DNA of 64,000 nt from CAKOSP01 sp964369625 (GTDB lineage Bacteria > Bacillota_I > Bacilli_A > RF39 > UBA660), in assembly GCA_964369625.1 (NCBI GenBank), contig CAYJFC010000001.1, positions 1 through 64,000 on the forward strand. The letters are read 5' to 3'. Each line of letters opens with the position of its first letter. Position 1 is the first letter of the stretch. Below, piece after piece: positions 52,043 through 59,995 of this stretch. Made by a program: the position numbers and the translations under genes. The notes under the pieces were generated by a model. The model saw only the letters and a list, made by a program, of their open reading frames with translations. It searched no databases and was not told where the DNA came from.

Positions 52043-52573
52043 ATGAATGTATATTTAACAACAATTTTATTAGGAATATCACTATCAATGGATGCATTTT
52101 CTTTGGCTCTTTTTCTAGGCGTTATATTTAATAAAAAAACTGCGAAAAAATTTATATTATTAGTAGGAATATTCCATTTTATAATGCCGTTATTAGGTTC
52201 TTTAGTAGGATTTAAAGTTTCAAATATAATGAGTTTAAATGGACATTATGTTTTGGGAATAATCCTTATGATTTTAAGTATACAAATAATAATAAGTATA
52301 TTTAAGAAAGAAGAAATAAAAAATTTTAAAGGCTATGAATTAATTTTACTGGCCTTTGGAGTTAGCATAGATAGTTTTACATTGGGATTTGGTTTAAGTT
52401 TTGAAAATTCAAACATATTTTTTTCTGCAATAATATTTTCTATATGCAGTATTTTACTTACTTGTATGGCATTAATAATAGGTAAATATACCACAAAGTT
52501 TATTGGTTCATTTTCTAAAATTATTGGTGCAATTATGCTCTTTACATTTGGGATTTTTTATTTGTTTAACTAA
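52043..52573 (+). CDS. mntP: manganese efflux pump MntP
   Basis: A 176-residue membrane protein with six hydrophobic helices. The repeated motif with metal-coordinating aspartates is visible as LSMDAFSLAL (helix 1) and VSIDSFTLGFGL (helix 4). It exports Mn2+ in E. coli and Bacillus. No riboswitch (yybP-ykoY type) is visible upstream; only 11 bases separate it from spoIIR. There is no clear ribosome-binding site, so it is probably coupled to spoIIR. Confidence 0.9.
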   Translation: MNVYLTTILLGISLSMDAFSLALFLGVIFNKKTAKKFILLVGIFHFIMPLLGSLVGFKVSNIMSLNGHYVLGIILMILSIQIIISIFKKEEIKNFKGYELILLAFGVSIDSFTLGFGLSFENSNIFFSAIIFSICSILLTCMALIIGKYTTKFIGSFSKIIGAIMLFTFGIFYLFN

Positions 52574-52602
52574 TTGACAAACCCTTGAAAAATTATTATA
52601 GT
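52574..52602 (+). promoter_or_regulatory. promoter of murA
   Basis: TTGACA (52574-52579), 17 bases, TATAGT (52597-52602). Confidence 0.85.
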
Positions 52603-52663
52603 ATTAATAGTTGAAAAACATTGGATTTTATGGTTAAATATATACATTTGAAAGGGGATCATT

Positions 52664-53917
52664 ATGAAAAAAATTATTATTGAAGGAAATAAATTATTAA
52701 GTGGAACAATAAAAATAGGTGGTGCTAAAAATAGTGCGGTTGCACTTTTACCAGCAGCTATATTATCTAGTGGTATAACTAAAATATCAAGTGTTCCAAA
52801 TATTTCAGATAAGGATGCTATAGTTAGCATGTTAGAATTTTTAGGGGCAAGTGTTCTTATAGATAATAATAATTTTATAATAGATTCAAGCAAAGTTGAA
52901 AATAAACCTTTACCAATGGATTACTGTCAAAAACTAAGAGCTTCATATTATTTTATGGGGATACTTTTAGCAAAATATAAATATGCTGAAGTATGTGTTC
53001 CAGGGGGATGTAAAATAGGTACAAGACCTATAGATATTCATTTAAAAGGATTTGAATCTTTAGGAGCAACAGTAGAAGTATTAGAAGATAGAATAATATT
53101 AAAGGCTGATAACTTAGTGGGGAATAATATAAATCTCCCTTTTGCATCAGTGGGAGCAACTATAAATATTATGTTTGCAGCAAGTATGGCAACAGGTGTT
53201 ACTATTATAAAAAATGCTGCTAAAGAGCCTGAAATTGTAAACATAGCGGATATGCTTATTAGTATGGGATTAGATATAAAAGGTGCAGGAACTGATACCA
53301 TAACTATAGTAGGTAATCCAAATTTAAATGGTGGAAATATAAAAGTTGTACCAGATAGAATAGAAGCAGGAACATATATTATTATGGGGGCTTTACTTGG
53401 AAATGATTATAAAGTAAAGGGAGTAGATTTTACTCATTTAACTGCATTATTAAATAAATTTGATGACATGAAAATTAAATATGAAATATCTGGAGATGAA
53501 ATAAAAATTAACAAACAAGATAATTTAAATCCCGTTAATATCAAATCTTTAATTTATCCTGGGTTTCCTACTGATTTAGGACAACCTATGCAAGTTCTTT
53601 TGACAAAAACTGTTGGAACATCTTTTTTTGAGGAAACAATATTCGAAAATAGAATGTTACATGTTAAATATTTAAATAAAATGGGAGCTGATATAAATGT
53701 TAATGGTAAATGCGCAACTATAAATGGTCCAACTAATTATATAGGACAAAAAATAAAAGCTGGTGATTTAAGAGGAGGAGCAGCTTTAGTATTAGCTGGA
53801 TTAATTGCTGAAGGAAAAACAGAAATTGTTGAAGTTGAATATATACTTAGAGGTTATGAAAATATTATAAGTAAATTAACTAAATTAGGTGCTAATATTA
53901 AAATAGAAGAAATATAA
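52664..53917 (+). CDS. murA: UDP-N-acetylglucosamine 1-carboxyvinyltransferase
   Basis: A 417-residue enzyme of the first committed step of peptidoglycan synthesis. The active-site cysteine targeted by fosfomycin is present in VPGGCKIGTRPID (about residue 116). The N-terminal GGAKNSAVALLPAA and the C-terminal DLRGGAALVLAGL are typical. The start follows AAAGGGGATCATT. It precedes rpmE, rpiB and spoIID-spoIIQ, a layout related to the murAA region of Bacillus. Confidence 0.97.
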   Translation: MKKIIIEGNKLLSGTIKIGGAKNSAVALLPAAILSSGITKISSVPNISDKDAIVSMLEFLGASVLIDNNNFIIDSSKVENKPLPMDYCQKLRASYYFMGILLAKYKYAEVCVPGGCKIGTRPIDIHLKGFESLGATVEVLEDRIILKADNLVGNNINLPFASVGATINIMFAASMATGVTIIKNAAKEPEIVNIADMLISMGLDIKGAGTDTITIVGNPNLNGGNIKVVPDRIEAGTYIIMGALLGNDYKVKGVDFTHLTALLNKFDDMKIKYEISGDEIKINKQDNLNPVNIKSLIYPGFPTDLGQPMQVLLTKTVGTSFFEETIFENRMLHVKYLNKMGADINVNGKCATINGPTNYIGQKIKAGDLRGGAALVLAGLIAEGKTEIVEVEYILRGYENIISKLTKLGANIKIEEI

Positions 53918-53943
53918 TAGAGTATAAAACTCTATTTTTATTT
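53918..53943 (+). terminator. terminator of murA
   Basis: TAGAGT-ATAAA-ACTCTA followed by TTTTTATTTT. Confidence 0.85.
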
Positions 53944-53953
53944 TGGAGATGAT

Positions 53954-54589
53954 ATTATAGAAAAAAAGGTAGGTATAATATTTTTAATAGGAATATGTAT
54001 AGTTATATTAATTTATACTTTATATGGGGAAAAAAATGATAAATATATGTTTATAGGAGATAGTCTAGCTAGTGGAAAAACATATTTGACCAATAAATCA
54101 TATAATTTTAATCATATGTTGATAGAAAATAATAATATCGTAGATTATAATGATGAACTTGTCATAAATAATATTACTACAAGAGATATATATGAAATCA
54201 TATCCAATAACGAGACAATAAATGAGCAAACTGTAAAATCACTTATTAAGCAGGCGAAAGTAATTACTATAGCTCTTGGAATTGATGAATTAAATGATAA
54301 TGCCAATATAAATATTTACATGTATTATATGGATAAAATATTAGAAATAATAACTAGTTTAAATTACAATGATATTTATTTAATAGGATTATATTCTGAT
54401 ATAGATAAAATTAATGATGTTAATAAAATGTTAAAAGATTTAGCTCTAAAGTACAAAATAATTTATGTAGATATAAGTAATATAGTGGAAGATAAATATT
54501 TTTCCAGTGAATATATTAATTTATTGGGTCATGAATATATAAAAAAATGTATATTGGGTAGTAAAAATAATCAAAATACTATTGATTGA
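53954..54589 (+). CDS. membrane-anchored SGNH/GDSL-type hydrolase, apparent ATT start
   Basis: The open frame runs from a stop at 53918 with no ATG, GTG or TTG until ATG 54047. Starting there would begin at FIGDSLASG, removing part of the first strand of the SGNH fold. Upstream in the same frame is a complete signal anchor (VGIIFLIGICIVILIYTLY), and GGAGATGAT stands five bases before an ATT at 53954. I therefore propose ATT as the start, giving 211 residues. The GDS motif gives the nucleophile; IALGIDELND matches block III and LLGHEYI holds the likely catalytic His. Substrate unknown; members include lipases, esterases and peptidoglycan deacetylases. Confidence 0.6.
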   Translation: MIEKKVGIIFLIGICIVILIYTLYGEKNDKYMFIGDSLASGKTYLTNKSYNFNHMLIENNNIVDYNDELVINNITTRDIYEIISNNETINEQTVKSLIKQAKVITIALGIDELNDNANINIYMYYMDKILEIITSLNYNDIYLIGLYSDIDKINDVNKMLKDLALKYKIIYVDISNIVEDKYFSSEYINLLGHEYIKKCILGSKNNQNTID

Positions 54590-54609
54590 TTAGGAAAATA
54601 TGATATAAT
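54582..54609 (+). promoter_or_regulatory. promoter of rpmE
   Basis: TTGATT (54582-54587), 16 bases, TATAAT (54604-54609). Confidence 0.7.
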
Positions 54610-54629
54610 ACAAACGGCAAACAAAATCT

Positions 54630-54647
54630 ATGCTTAAAATTAAGCAT
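54630..54647 (+). promoter_or_regulatory. rpmE leader palindrome
   Basis: ATGCTTAAAATTAAGCAT is a perfect 18-base palindrome in the leader, five bases before the ribosome-binding site GGAAGGAG. It is not followed by T and is not a terminator. Leaders of L31 genes are sometimes autoregulated by L31. Confidence 0.45.
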
Positions 54648-54665
54648 GGCGGAAGGAGAATATAA

Positions 54666-54875
54666 ATGAAAGCAAATATACATCCAGAAACAAAAGAAAC
54701 TACAGTGACTTGTGCATGTGGAACTACTTTTACTGCTAAATCAACTAAAGAAGTAATTAACGTTGAGGTTTGTAGTAAATGTCATCCAGCATATGATGGA
54801 AATCAAAAAGTTACTGCTAAGAAAGCTGGTAATATAGAGAAATTTAACCGTAAACACGGATTAGATAATAAATAG
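54666..54875 (+). CDS. rpmE: 50S ribosomal protein L31, zinc-binding type
   Basis: A 69-residue L31 of the zinc-containing (C+) form. CACG and CSKC supply four cysteines. The rest (KANIHPETKETTV at the start, NRKHGL at the end) matches Bacillus RpmE. L31 sits at the subunit bridge in the central protuberance. The start follows GGCGGAAGGAGAATATAA, a strong site. It has its own promoter and terminator. Confidence 0.97.
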   Translation: MKANIHPETKETTVTCACGTTFTAKSTKEVINVEVCSKCHPAYDGNQKVTAKKAGNIEKFNRKHGLDNK

Positions 54876-54881
54876 TAAATT

Positions 54882-54907
54882 AGTAAAATATATTTTTACT
54901 TTTTTTA
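54882..54907 (+). terminator. terminator of rpmE
   Basis: AGTAAAA-TATAT-TTTTACT followed by six T. Confidence 0.85.
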
Positions 54908-54934
54908 TGTAATAAAGTATAATAAGTATAGGAG

Positions 54935-55387
54935 ATGATTAAAATTAAAGTATATATAGCGGCAGATCACTTAGGTGTGAATGTAAAAGAAAGTTTAATA
55001 AGTTATTTAAAAGAAAATGAGATAAATATACAGGATATTGGATTAGAGAATAATGATCTAGATGATTATCCTGATTTTGCTTTTAAACTTGGAGAGTTAG
55101 TAAATGAAAATAATGCACTAGGCATTTTAATATGTGGTAATGGAATAGGAATGAGTATTGCTGCCAATAAGGTAAAAGGGATAAGATGTGCTAGAGTTTT
55201 ATCAGTAGACGATGCTTTCAAATGTAAAAATCATAATGGTGCAAATGTAATATCTATAAGCAGTGAAAGTGATATTAATTTAATAAAAGATATGGTAGAT
55301 ATGTTTATTGCTACAAAAGATCCATCAGAACCAAGATATTTAAAAAGAATAAATAAAATGAATAATTATGAAGGAGCTAACATATAA
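54935..55387 (+). CDS. rpiB: ribose-5-phosphate isomerase B
   Basis: A 147-150-residue isomerase of the RpiB/LacAB family. IAADHLGVNVKE at the N-terminus, DDYPDFA, and the catalytic Cys in LICGNGIGMSIAANK are diagnostic. The annotated ATG at 54935 touches the ribosome-binding site GGAG with no spacing. An ATT at 54944, nine bases after GGAG, would give MKVYIAADH, which fits the family start better; this may be another ATT start. It overlaps the DUF1146 gene by one base. Confidence 0.93.
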   Translation: MIKIKVYIAADHLGVNVKESLISYLKENEINIQDIGLENNDLDDYPDFAFKLGELVNENNALGILICGNGIGMSIAANKVKGIRCARVLSVDDAFKCKNHNGANVISISSESDINLIKDMVDMFIATKDPSEPRYLKRINKMNNYEGANI

Positions 55388-55566
55388 TGAATTATAAAAT
55401 TATATTATATGCAGTGTTTATTATGATAAGTGCAATTGCTTTATCGGGAATTAACTTTGATAATATAATTAAAAAAAATCGTGTAATTGAAGCTAGAATA
55501 TTAGTTGTGATACTAAGTATAATATCAGGTTATGTTTTAACAAATTTTGTATTAGATTTTTTATAA
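55387..55566 (+). CDS. DUF1146-family membrane protein (YwzB-like)
   Basis: A 59-residue protein with two transmembrane helices (about 4-22 and 36-56) joined by a basic loop, KKNRVIEARILVVILSIISG. Size, topology, the RVIEARI-type loop and position next to rpiB and spoIID match DUF1146/YwzB, found near murA in Bacillus. Function unknown. The start overlaps the rpiB stop (TAATG). Confidence 0.75.
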   Translation: MNYKIILYAVFIMISAIALSGINFDNIIKKNRVIEARILVVILSIISGYVLTNFVLDFL

Positions 55567-55576
55567 AGGGCTAAAA

Positions 55577-56488
55577 ATGAAAAATAAAAATGTTTATTTG
55601 CTAATAATTAGTATTATATTAATAATTAGTTATGTATTTATTCCAGAAGAAAAAGTAGTATTAAAAAAGGAAGTTTCTACAAAAAAAGAAGAAATAAGCA
55701 TTAGAATTTTAAATGATGATAATAGTATAATAAAAGTAAATTTAGAGGAATATATAATTGGAGTAGTAGCAGCAGAAATGCCTGCTTCTTTTCATATTGA
55801 AGCGCTAAAAGCACAAGCTATTGCATCACGCACATATGCAATGTATAAAATAGAAAATAGTAGCAATGATTATGATGTGACAACAGATGTTACTACTCAA
55901 GCATTTATTACAATTCAGCAAATGAAAGAAAAGTGGCAAGAAGATTTTGATTATTATTATAATCAAATAAAAAATGCTGTAAATGATACAAACAACTTGG
56001 TCTTAAAGCAAGATAAAGAAATAATATGTGCTTATTACTTTTCTATGAGTAATGGCTTTACGGAAGAATCTGAGTTAGTATTTAAAGAGGATTTAAGTTA
56101 TGTTGGTTCCGTAGATTCTTCTTGGGATACGTTATTAAAAAATTTTGAATATACCACAAATATAACAAAAGATAAATTTTGTAATGCTTTAGAAATTAAT
56201 TGTGATGAAATAGTTATTAACAATATTATTAAAAGCGACTCAAATAGAGTTAATTACATTGAAATCAATAACAAAACTTTCAAAGGAACTGAGGTAAGAA
56301 ATTTATTAGGTCTTAGATCAACAGATTTTAATATAGAGATTGCTGAAAATATAAGTATTACTACTAAAGGGTATGGTCATGGCGTAGGTATGAGTCAGTA
56401 TGGTGCTAATGAGATGGCAAAACAGAATAATAGTTATATTAATATTTTAAATCATTATTATCAAAATGTTGAAATAAATGAAATTTAG
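55577..56488 (+). CDS. spoIID: stage II sporulation protein D
   Basis: A 303-residue membrane-anchored lytic transglycosylase that, with SpoIIM and SpoIIP, thins septal peptidoglycan for engulfment. It has one N-terminal helix (about 5-22). The SpoIID/LytB domain shows VAAEMPASFHIEALKAQ with the catalytic glutamate, ASRTYAMY, and the ending GYGHGVGMSQYGAN. The start follows AAAGGGCTAAAA. spoIIQ follows after 48 bases, as in Bacillus. Confidence 0.96.
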   Translation: MKNKNVYLLIISIILIISYVFIPEEKVVLKKEVSTKKEEISIRILNDDNSIIKVNLEEYIIGVVAAEMPASFHIEALKAQAIASRTYAMYKIENSSNDYDVTTDVTTQAFITIQQMKEKWQEDFDYYYNQIKNAVNDTNNLVLKQDKEIICAYYFSMSNGFTEESELVFKEDLSYVGSVDSSWDTLLKNFEYTTNITKDKFCNALEINCDEIVINNIIKSDSNRVNYIEINNKTFKGTEVRNLLGLRSTDFNIEIAENISITTKGYGHGVGMSQYGANEMAKQNNSYINILNHYYQNVEINEI

Positions 56489-56536
56489 TGAATAATAATT
56501 AATTTTATTGACCATACTTTAATTAGGATGGTGAAT

Positions 56537-57166
56537 ATGAATAAAAGAAAATTAAAAGGATTTGTCTTACCAACAATTTATGTCATGACTTTATCTATTA
56601 TATTTATTACAATAGTATTATTAGGTAATTCATTAACTCCAGAAACATCTAATAGTCAATTAGATTACTCAGTTGACTCATTAACTGAAGATGAAGTACC
56701 TGTTGTATCTGAAGTATCTGTTAAACCTGTAAAACCATTTTTAGCTCAAAGTGTTAATATAACAAGAGATTATTACTCGAAAGATGATGAAAGTGATAAT
56801 CAATCAAATTCATTGATATATTATCAAGATACATACTTACAAAACACAGGTATCTTATATAATAGCACTGAAACATTTGATGTATTTGTTGTATTAGATG
56901 GAACAGTTAAAAATATATCTACTGATGAAATAATGGGTATTGTTGTTGAAGTAACTCATGAACAAAATTTAACTAGTTTTTATTATAGTTTAAGCGAAAC
57001 ACAAGTAGAAGTGGGAACAACTTTAAAAACTGGTGATGTTATTGGCAAAAGTGGTAATAACAAAATAGAAAACATAGAAGGAACATCTTTGTTATTTGAA
57101 ATTTATTACCAAGGTAAGACTATAGATCCAAATGTATTTTATGAAAGTGATTTATCAAATTACTAG
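56537..57166 (+). CDS. spoIIQ: SpoIIQ, LytM-domain engulfment protein
   Basis: A 209-residue forespore membrane protein. One N-terminal helix (about 8-28) is followed by an extracytoplasmic LytM/M23 domain (about 105-205). The domain has lost the metal ligands of active M23 peptidases: Asn replaces the first His (in NTGILYN), Tyr replaces His in FYYSLSE and the HxH is LLFEI. This matches inactive SpoIIQ of Bacillus rather than the clostridial form that keeps zinc. It would pair with SpoIIIAH to form the channel between mother cell and forespore. The start is the ATG after AGGATGGTGAAT. Confidence 0.88.
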   Translation: MNKRKLKGFVLPTIYVMTLSIIFITIVLLGNSLTPETSNSQLDYSVDSLTEDEVPVVSEVSVKPVKPFLAQSVNITRDYYSKDDESDNQSNSLIYYQDTYLQNTGILYNSTETFDVFVVLDGTVKNISTDEIMGIVVEVTHEQNLTSFYYSLSETQVEVGTTLKTGDVIGKSGNNKIENIEGTSLLFEIYYQGKTIDPNVFYESDLSNY

Positions 57167-57170
57167 TAAT

Positions 57171-57190
57171 AACCCATTTGGGTTTTTTTA
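57171..57190 (+). terminator. terminator of spoIIQ
   Basis: AACCCA-TT-TGGGTT and a T-run of five. Confidence 0.8.
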
Positions 57191-57207
57191 AGTATGAAAG
57201 GAGATAT

Positions 57208-57780
57208 ATGAAGAATATACTATATTTAGTGGATAACGAAATAATATATTATAGTCTAAGAAAAAACAATATATTCATAAAAAAAATCCCACATAATATC
57301 CTTTATGAAGGAAAAGTAGCTAGTGTTAAATTATTTTCTAAATATTTGATAGGCTTTTTTAAAGAACATAACCTAATAAATAATATATTTTTGGAAAATA
57401 TATCTGTGTTAATAAATAATAATTACACCACAGTAGACAAAGATATTTTAATAGACATATTAGAAAAAATACCTCTTAAAAAGCCTACTTTTATTAAAAT
57501 ATCAACTTTACTTAACCTTTGTAATGTTAATGTAATATTAGATAAGGAATATATTAATATATATTATAAAAACAAATCAAATAAAATTGTATATTCACAT
57601 ATAAATATAAATTTATTTGATTCAATAGAAATATTAAAACTATTAAGAAAAAAAACCAATGGAAAAACAGTATATTATTTAGGTAATAATCCAAATATTA
57701 TAAATTTATTAAAAGAATGTAAAGAATATGTTTATCAAAATCCTAAATTAGTTTTATTTAATATTGTTTCCAATTTGTAA
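57208..57780 (+). CDS. hypothetical 190-residue protein
   Basis: Not recognised. The start is the ATG behind AAAGGAGATAT; an earlier in-frame start lies in the terminator. The product is rich in Ile, Asn and Lys, without signal peptide or membrane helix. It alternates short strands and helices: LYLVDNEIIYYSLR at the start, then a helix, and another strand-strand pair (CNVNVILDKEYINIYY) after residue 110. In Bacillus the actin-like gene mbl is close to spoIIQ; a decayed actin-like fold is conceivable, but the phosphate loops are not visible. It lies between spoIIQ and the agr-type regulator. Confidence 0.55.
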   Translation: MKNILYLVDNEIIYYSLRKNNIFIKKIPHNILYEGKVASVKLFSKYLIGFFKEHNLINNIFLENISVLINNNYTTVDKDILIDILEKIPLKKPTFIKISTLLNLCNVNVILDKEYINIYYKNKSNKIVYSHININLFDSIEILKLLRKKTNGKTVYYLGNNPNIINLLKECKEYVYQNPKLVLFNIVSNL

Positions 57781-57853
57781 TCATTTTGTTATATTCTTGC
57801 ATTTTAACTAGAAATGTTATATTTTGCTTATAGCAAAGTGTTTAGGAGTTTGT

Positions 57854-58557
57854 ATGATAAAATTTATTGTGGTAGAAGACGAAGTAGTAAATCAAAAATC
57901 CGTAAAGAAAGTAATAAGTAAATTAAGTTTTAGCTTTGATGAAGAAATTGATATAAAATATTTTATCGGCTATGATAAAAAGTTGGAAAAAGAAATAAAA
58001 GAACTTGATTGCAAGAAAATATATATTTTAGATATAGAACTTAAAAATAGTATCTCTGGTATAGAAATAGCTAGTAAAATAAGAAACGTAGATTGGAATA
58101 GTGAAATTATATTCATTACACAGCATGATAGAATGTTTGAAACTGCTTATCGTAGTGTGTATAATGTGTTTAATTTCATAGAAAAATTTCACCATTTTGA
58201 AGAAACATTACATGACAATATTAATAGTATTTTAAATAAAAATTTTGATAATAAAATGTTTGTATATACATCTAGAAGTAATACTTTATCATTATTTTAT
58301 GATAGTATTTTATATGTTTATAGGGATACAACTGATCGAAGATTATGCATTATTACTGAAAATAATACATATTTTGTGAATCTATCAATTCATGATATGC
58401 TTGATCAGCTAGATAATAGATTTAAAATGTGTCATAGAGCATGTATAGTTAATACACATAAAGCTATCAAATACGATTATAAAAACAGTGCTATTATGTT
58501 GAGCAATGGTGAAAAACTATCATTTTTATCTAAACACTATAGAAGCGAATTAGAGGC
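57854..58557 (+). CDS. AgrA-like LytTR response regulator, 3' end in assembly gap
   Basis: At least 234 residues before the N-run. The receiver domain has VVEDE at the start, the phosphorylated Asp in IYILDIEL (about residue 62), and the region ITQHDRMFETAYR. The C-terminal LytTR DNA-binding domain has HRACIVNTHKAI and LSNGEKLSFLSKHYRSELE near its end, so the gene is almost complete. This is the AgrA type that reads peptide quorum signals. The start follows TTTAGGAGTTTGT. An apparent continuous frame through the N-run into the kinase is an artefact. Confidence 0.88.
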
Positions 58558-58657
58558 NNNNNNNNNNNNNNNNNNNNNNNNNNNNNNNNNNNNNNNNNNN
58601 NNNNNNNNNNNNNNNNNNNNNNNNNNNNNNNNNNNNNNNNNNNNNNNNNNNNNNNNN
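58558..58657. other. 100-N assembly gap
   Basis: Exactly 100 N. This is the usual placeholder for a scaffold gap of unknown length. It hides the last codons of the response regulator and the N-terminal part of the histidine kinase. Confidence 0.95.
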
Positions 58658-59218
58658 CGTATTGAAGATGATAAAATATATAGACATAATATAACAAACA
58701 AATTATTAAGTGTAAAAGCTGTTGGTAATAAAAAAGTGGGTAAATTAATTGATGATATATTAGAAAATGAAAATTATGAAATTGATAATGCAATTAAATT
58801 TAGTGAAGTGCCTAAAACTCTTGTCGTTATATTTTATGATAAATTATATAAAAATAATAATATTAATTTTAAATTTGATAATCACTTGATTCCTGGAACA
58901 CTTGCAAAACTTAATATAATAACTATTGGTAAATTAACAGAATCAATTGGAATAGCGCTCGACAACGTAATAACAGCATCAACTACTGTAGAAAAACCAT
59001 ATTTACTAGCAATATTTAAAGATAATAAAAAATATATAGAAATTAGTTTAATAAATAATTTTAAAGACAGTATAGATTTAGATAAATTAGGAGATTTAAA
59101 TTATTCAACCAAAAGAGAAGTTTCTGGCAAAGGATTATTTAGTATAAGTAAAGCTATAAAATATAAAATTAAAATACTAAATGACTCATTTAATATAACG
59201 TTCCAAATAAAAAAATAA
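58658..59218 (+). CDS. AgrC-like histidine kinase, C-terminal fragment
   Basis: The last 186 residues of a GHKL sensor kinase of the HPK10 type. The phosphoacceptor histidine is in YRHNITNKLLS (fragment residue 9 or so). The N-box is IGIALDNVITAS and the G-box REVSGKGLFSISKAI. The membrane sensor domain is missing because of the assembly gap. It should receive the AgrD peptide signal and phosphorylate the upstream response regulator. The gene converges with agrBD, sharing a bidirectional terminator. In canonical agr loci all four genes are in one operon (B-D-C-A); here the order and strands differ. Confidence 0.88.
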   Translation, partial: RIEDDKIYRHNITNKLLSVKAVGNKKVGKLIDDILENENYEIDNAIKFSEVPKTLVVIFYDKLYKNNNINFKFDNHLIPGTLAKLNIITIGKLTESIGIALDNVITASTTVEKPYLLAIFKDNKKYIEISLINNFKDSIDLDKLGDLNYSTKREVSGKGLFSISKAIKYKIKILNDSFNITFQIKK

Positions 59219-59243
59219 ATCATAATGGGTGATTTATTTTTTT
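59208..59243. terminator. bidirectional terminator between kinase and agrD
   Basis: AAATAAATCA (59213-59222) pairs with TGATTTATTT (59230-59239), with A-run on the left and T-run on the right, so it works on both strands. Confidence 0.8.
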
Positions 59244-59248
59244 GTAAT

Positions 59249-59353
59249 TTATATTAATTCTTCTGGGCAATTTGGTTCATCAAATATCCAATTTGGAGAA
59301 AAACATTCTTTTCCTTGGGCAGTTCCAATATTTTTTAAAATATCTACTAACAT
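59249..59353 (-). CDS. agrD: AgrD-type cyclic autoinducing peptide precursor
   Basis: A 34-residue gene on the minus strand, directly downstream of agrB. The amphipathic N-terminal leader is MLVDILKNIGTAQGKE. The core is CFSPNWIF (residues 17-24), followed by the recognition tail DEPNCPEEL, the D-E-x-x-x-P-x-E-L pattern recognised by AgrB. The ATG follows AAAGGAGTTATT. If cleaved before Asp25 with a Cys17 thiolactone, the ring would hold eight residues rather than the usual five. A second Cys (Cys29) is in the tail. Confidence 0.85.
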   Translation of the reverse strand: MLVDILKNIGTAQGKECFSPNWIFDEPNCPEELI

Positions 59354-59389
59354 AATAACTCCTTTCTGTTTAAAATCTATCTTTTATCT

Positions 59390-59995
59390 TTAAACCTTGG
59401 TTGTTTTATAATATAAATAATTATTATACTGTGTATTGAATATTTTATAAGTAATGGGATTCACACATACTGCTTGTAAGCCAATAGCTATTAACATGGC
59501 ATTATCTATAAAATTATTAGTGATAAATATACTAGCTATAAAGTAAATTATAGAAAATATTAACAATAATTTTTGATTTCTTTTTCTTTTATTTGCTCTT
59601 ATTAATGGTCTTTTTGGAGTATCTGCAGGAGAATAAATTACCATTAGTGTTGAAAAAACAATAAACAAAGAATAATAAATAATGTAAGTTATGCTAATTA
59701 TAGCACTTATATAAGGGATAATGATATATATTATTATACTAGTGATCCAGCAATAGATATCTTTTGAAGCATGTATACCAAATCCAAAAGATCTAAGTGG
59801 TCCATATATGAGCATAAAAATTAAAACTTCAGTAAATAAATTAAAGAATAAAGATATTACTAAAATTACAGCTGTTTTAATAAAGAAACTAAATAATCCT
59901 TCAATACCATATCTACATATTCTTTCATCACTTACAGAAAGTTCTTGTTTTTTCTTTATGTGATTAATAACTATATCAGCAAACTTTTCATTCAT
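59390..59995 (-). CDS. agrB: AgrB membrane peptidase
   Basis: A 201-residue membrane protease that cleaves AgrD at the C-terminal side and forms the thiolactone. Catalytic His and Cys are visible in GIHASKDIYCW (H-x6-C, about 75-82), preceded by RSFGFG. Six hydrophobic segments are visible. The conserved KRPL loop region is present near DTPKRPLIRANKR. The start follows TAAAGGGAAATTTTT. It is transcribed first, and agrD follows 36 bases later. It forms the signal-making half of the locus. Confidence 0.95.
   Translation of the reverse strand: MNEKFADIVINHIKKKQELSVSDERICRYGIEGLFSFFIKTAVILVISLFFNLFTEVLIFMLIYGPLRSFGFGIHASKDIYCWITSIIIYIIIPYISAIISITYIIYYSLFIVFSTLMVIYSPADTPKRPLIRANKRKRNQKLLLIFSIIYFIASIFITNNFIDNAMLIAIGLQAVCVNPITYKIFNTQYNNYLYYKTTKV

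Noticed and set aside
57824..59218. One 464-residue response-regulator/kinase fusion
   Set aside because: The frame is open only because it crosses 100 N; the two halves are complete or partial members of separate families.
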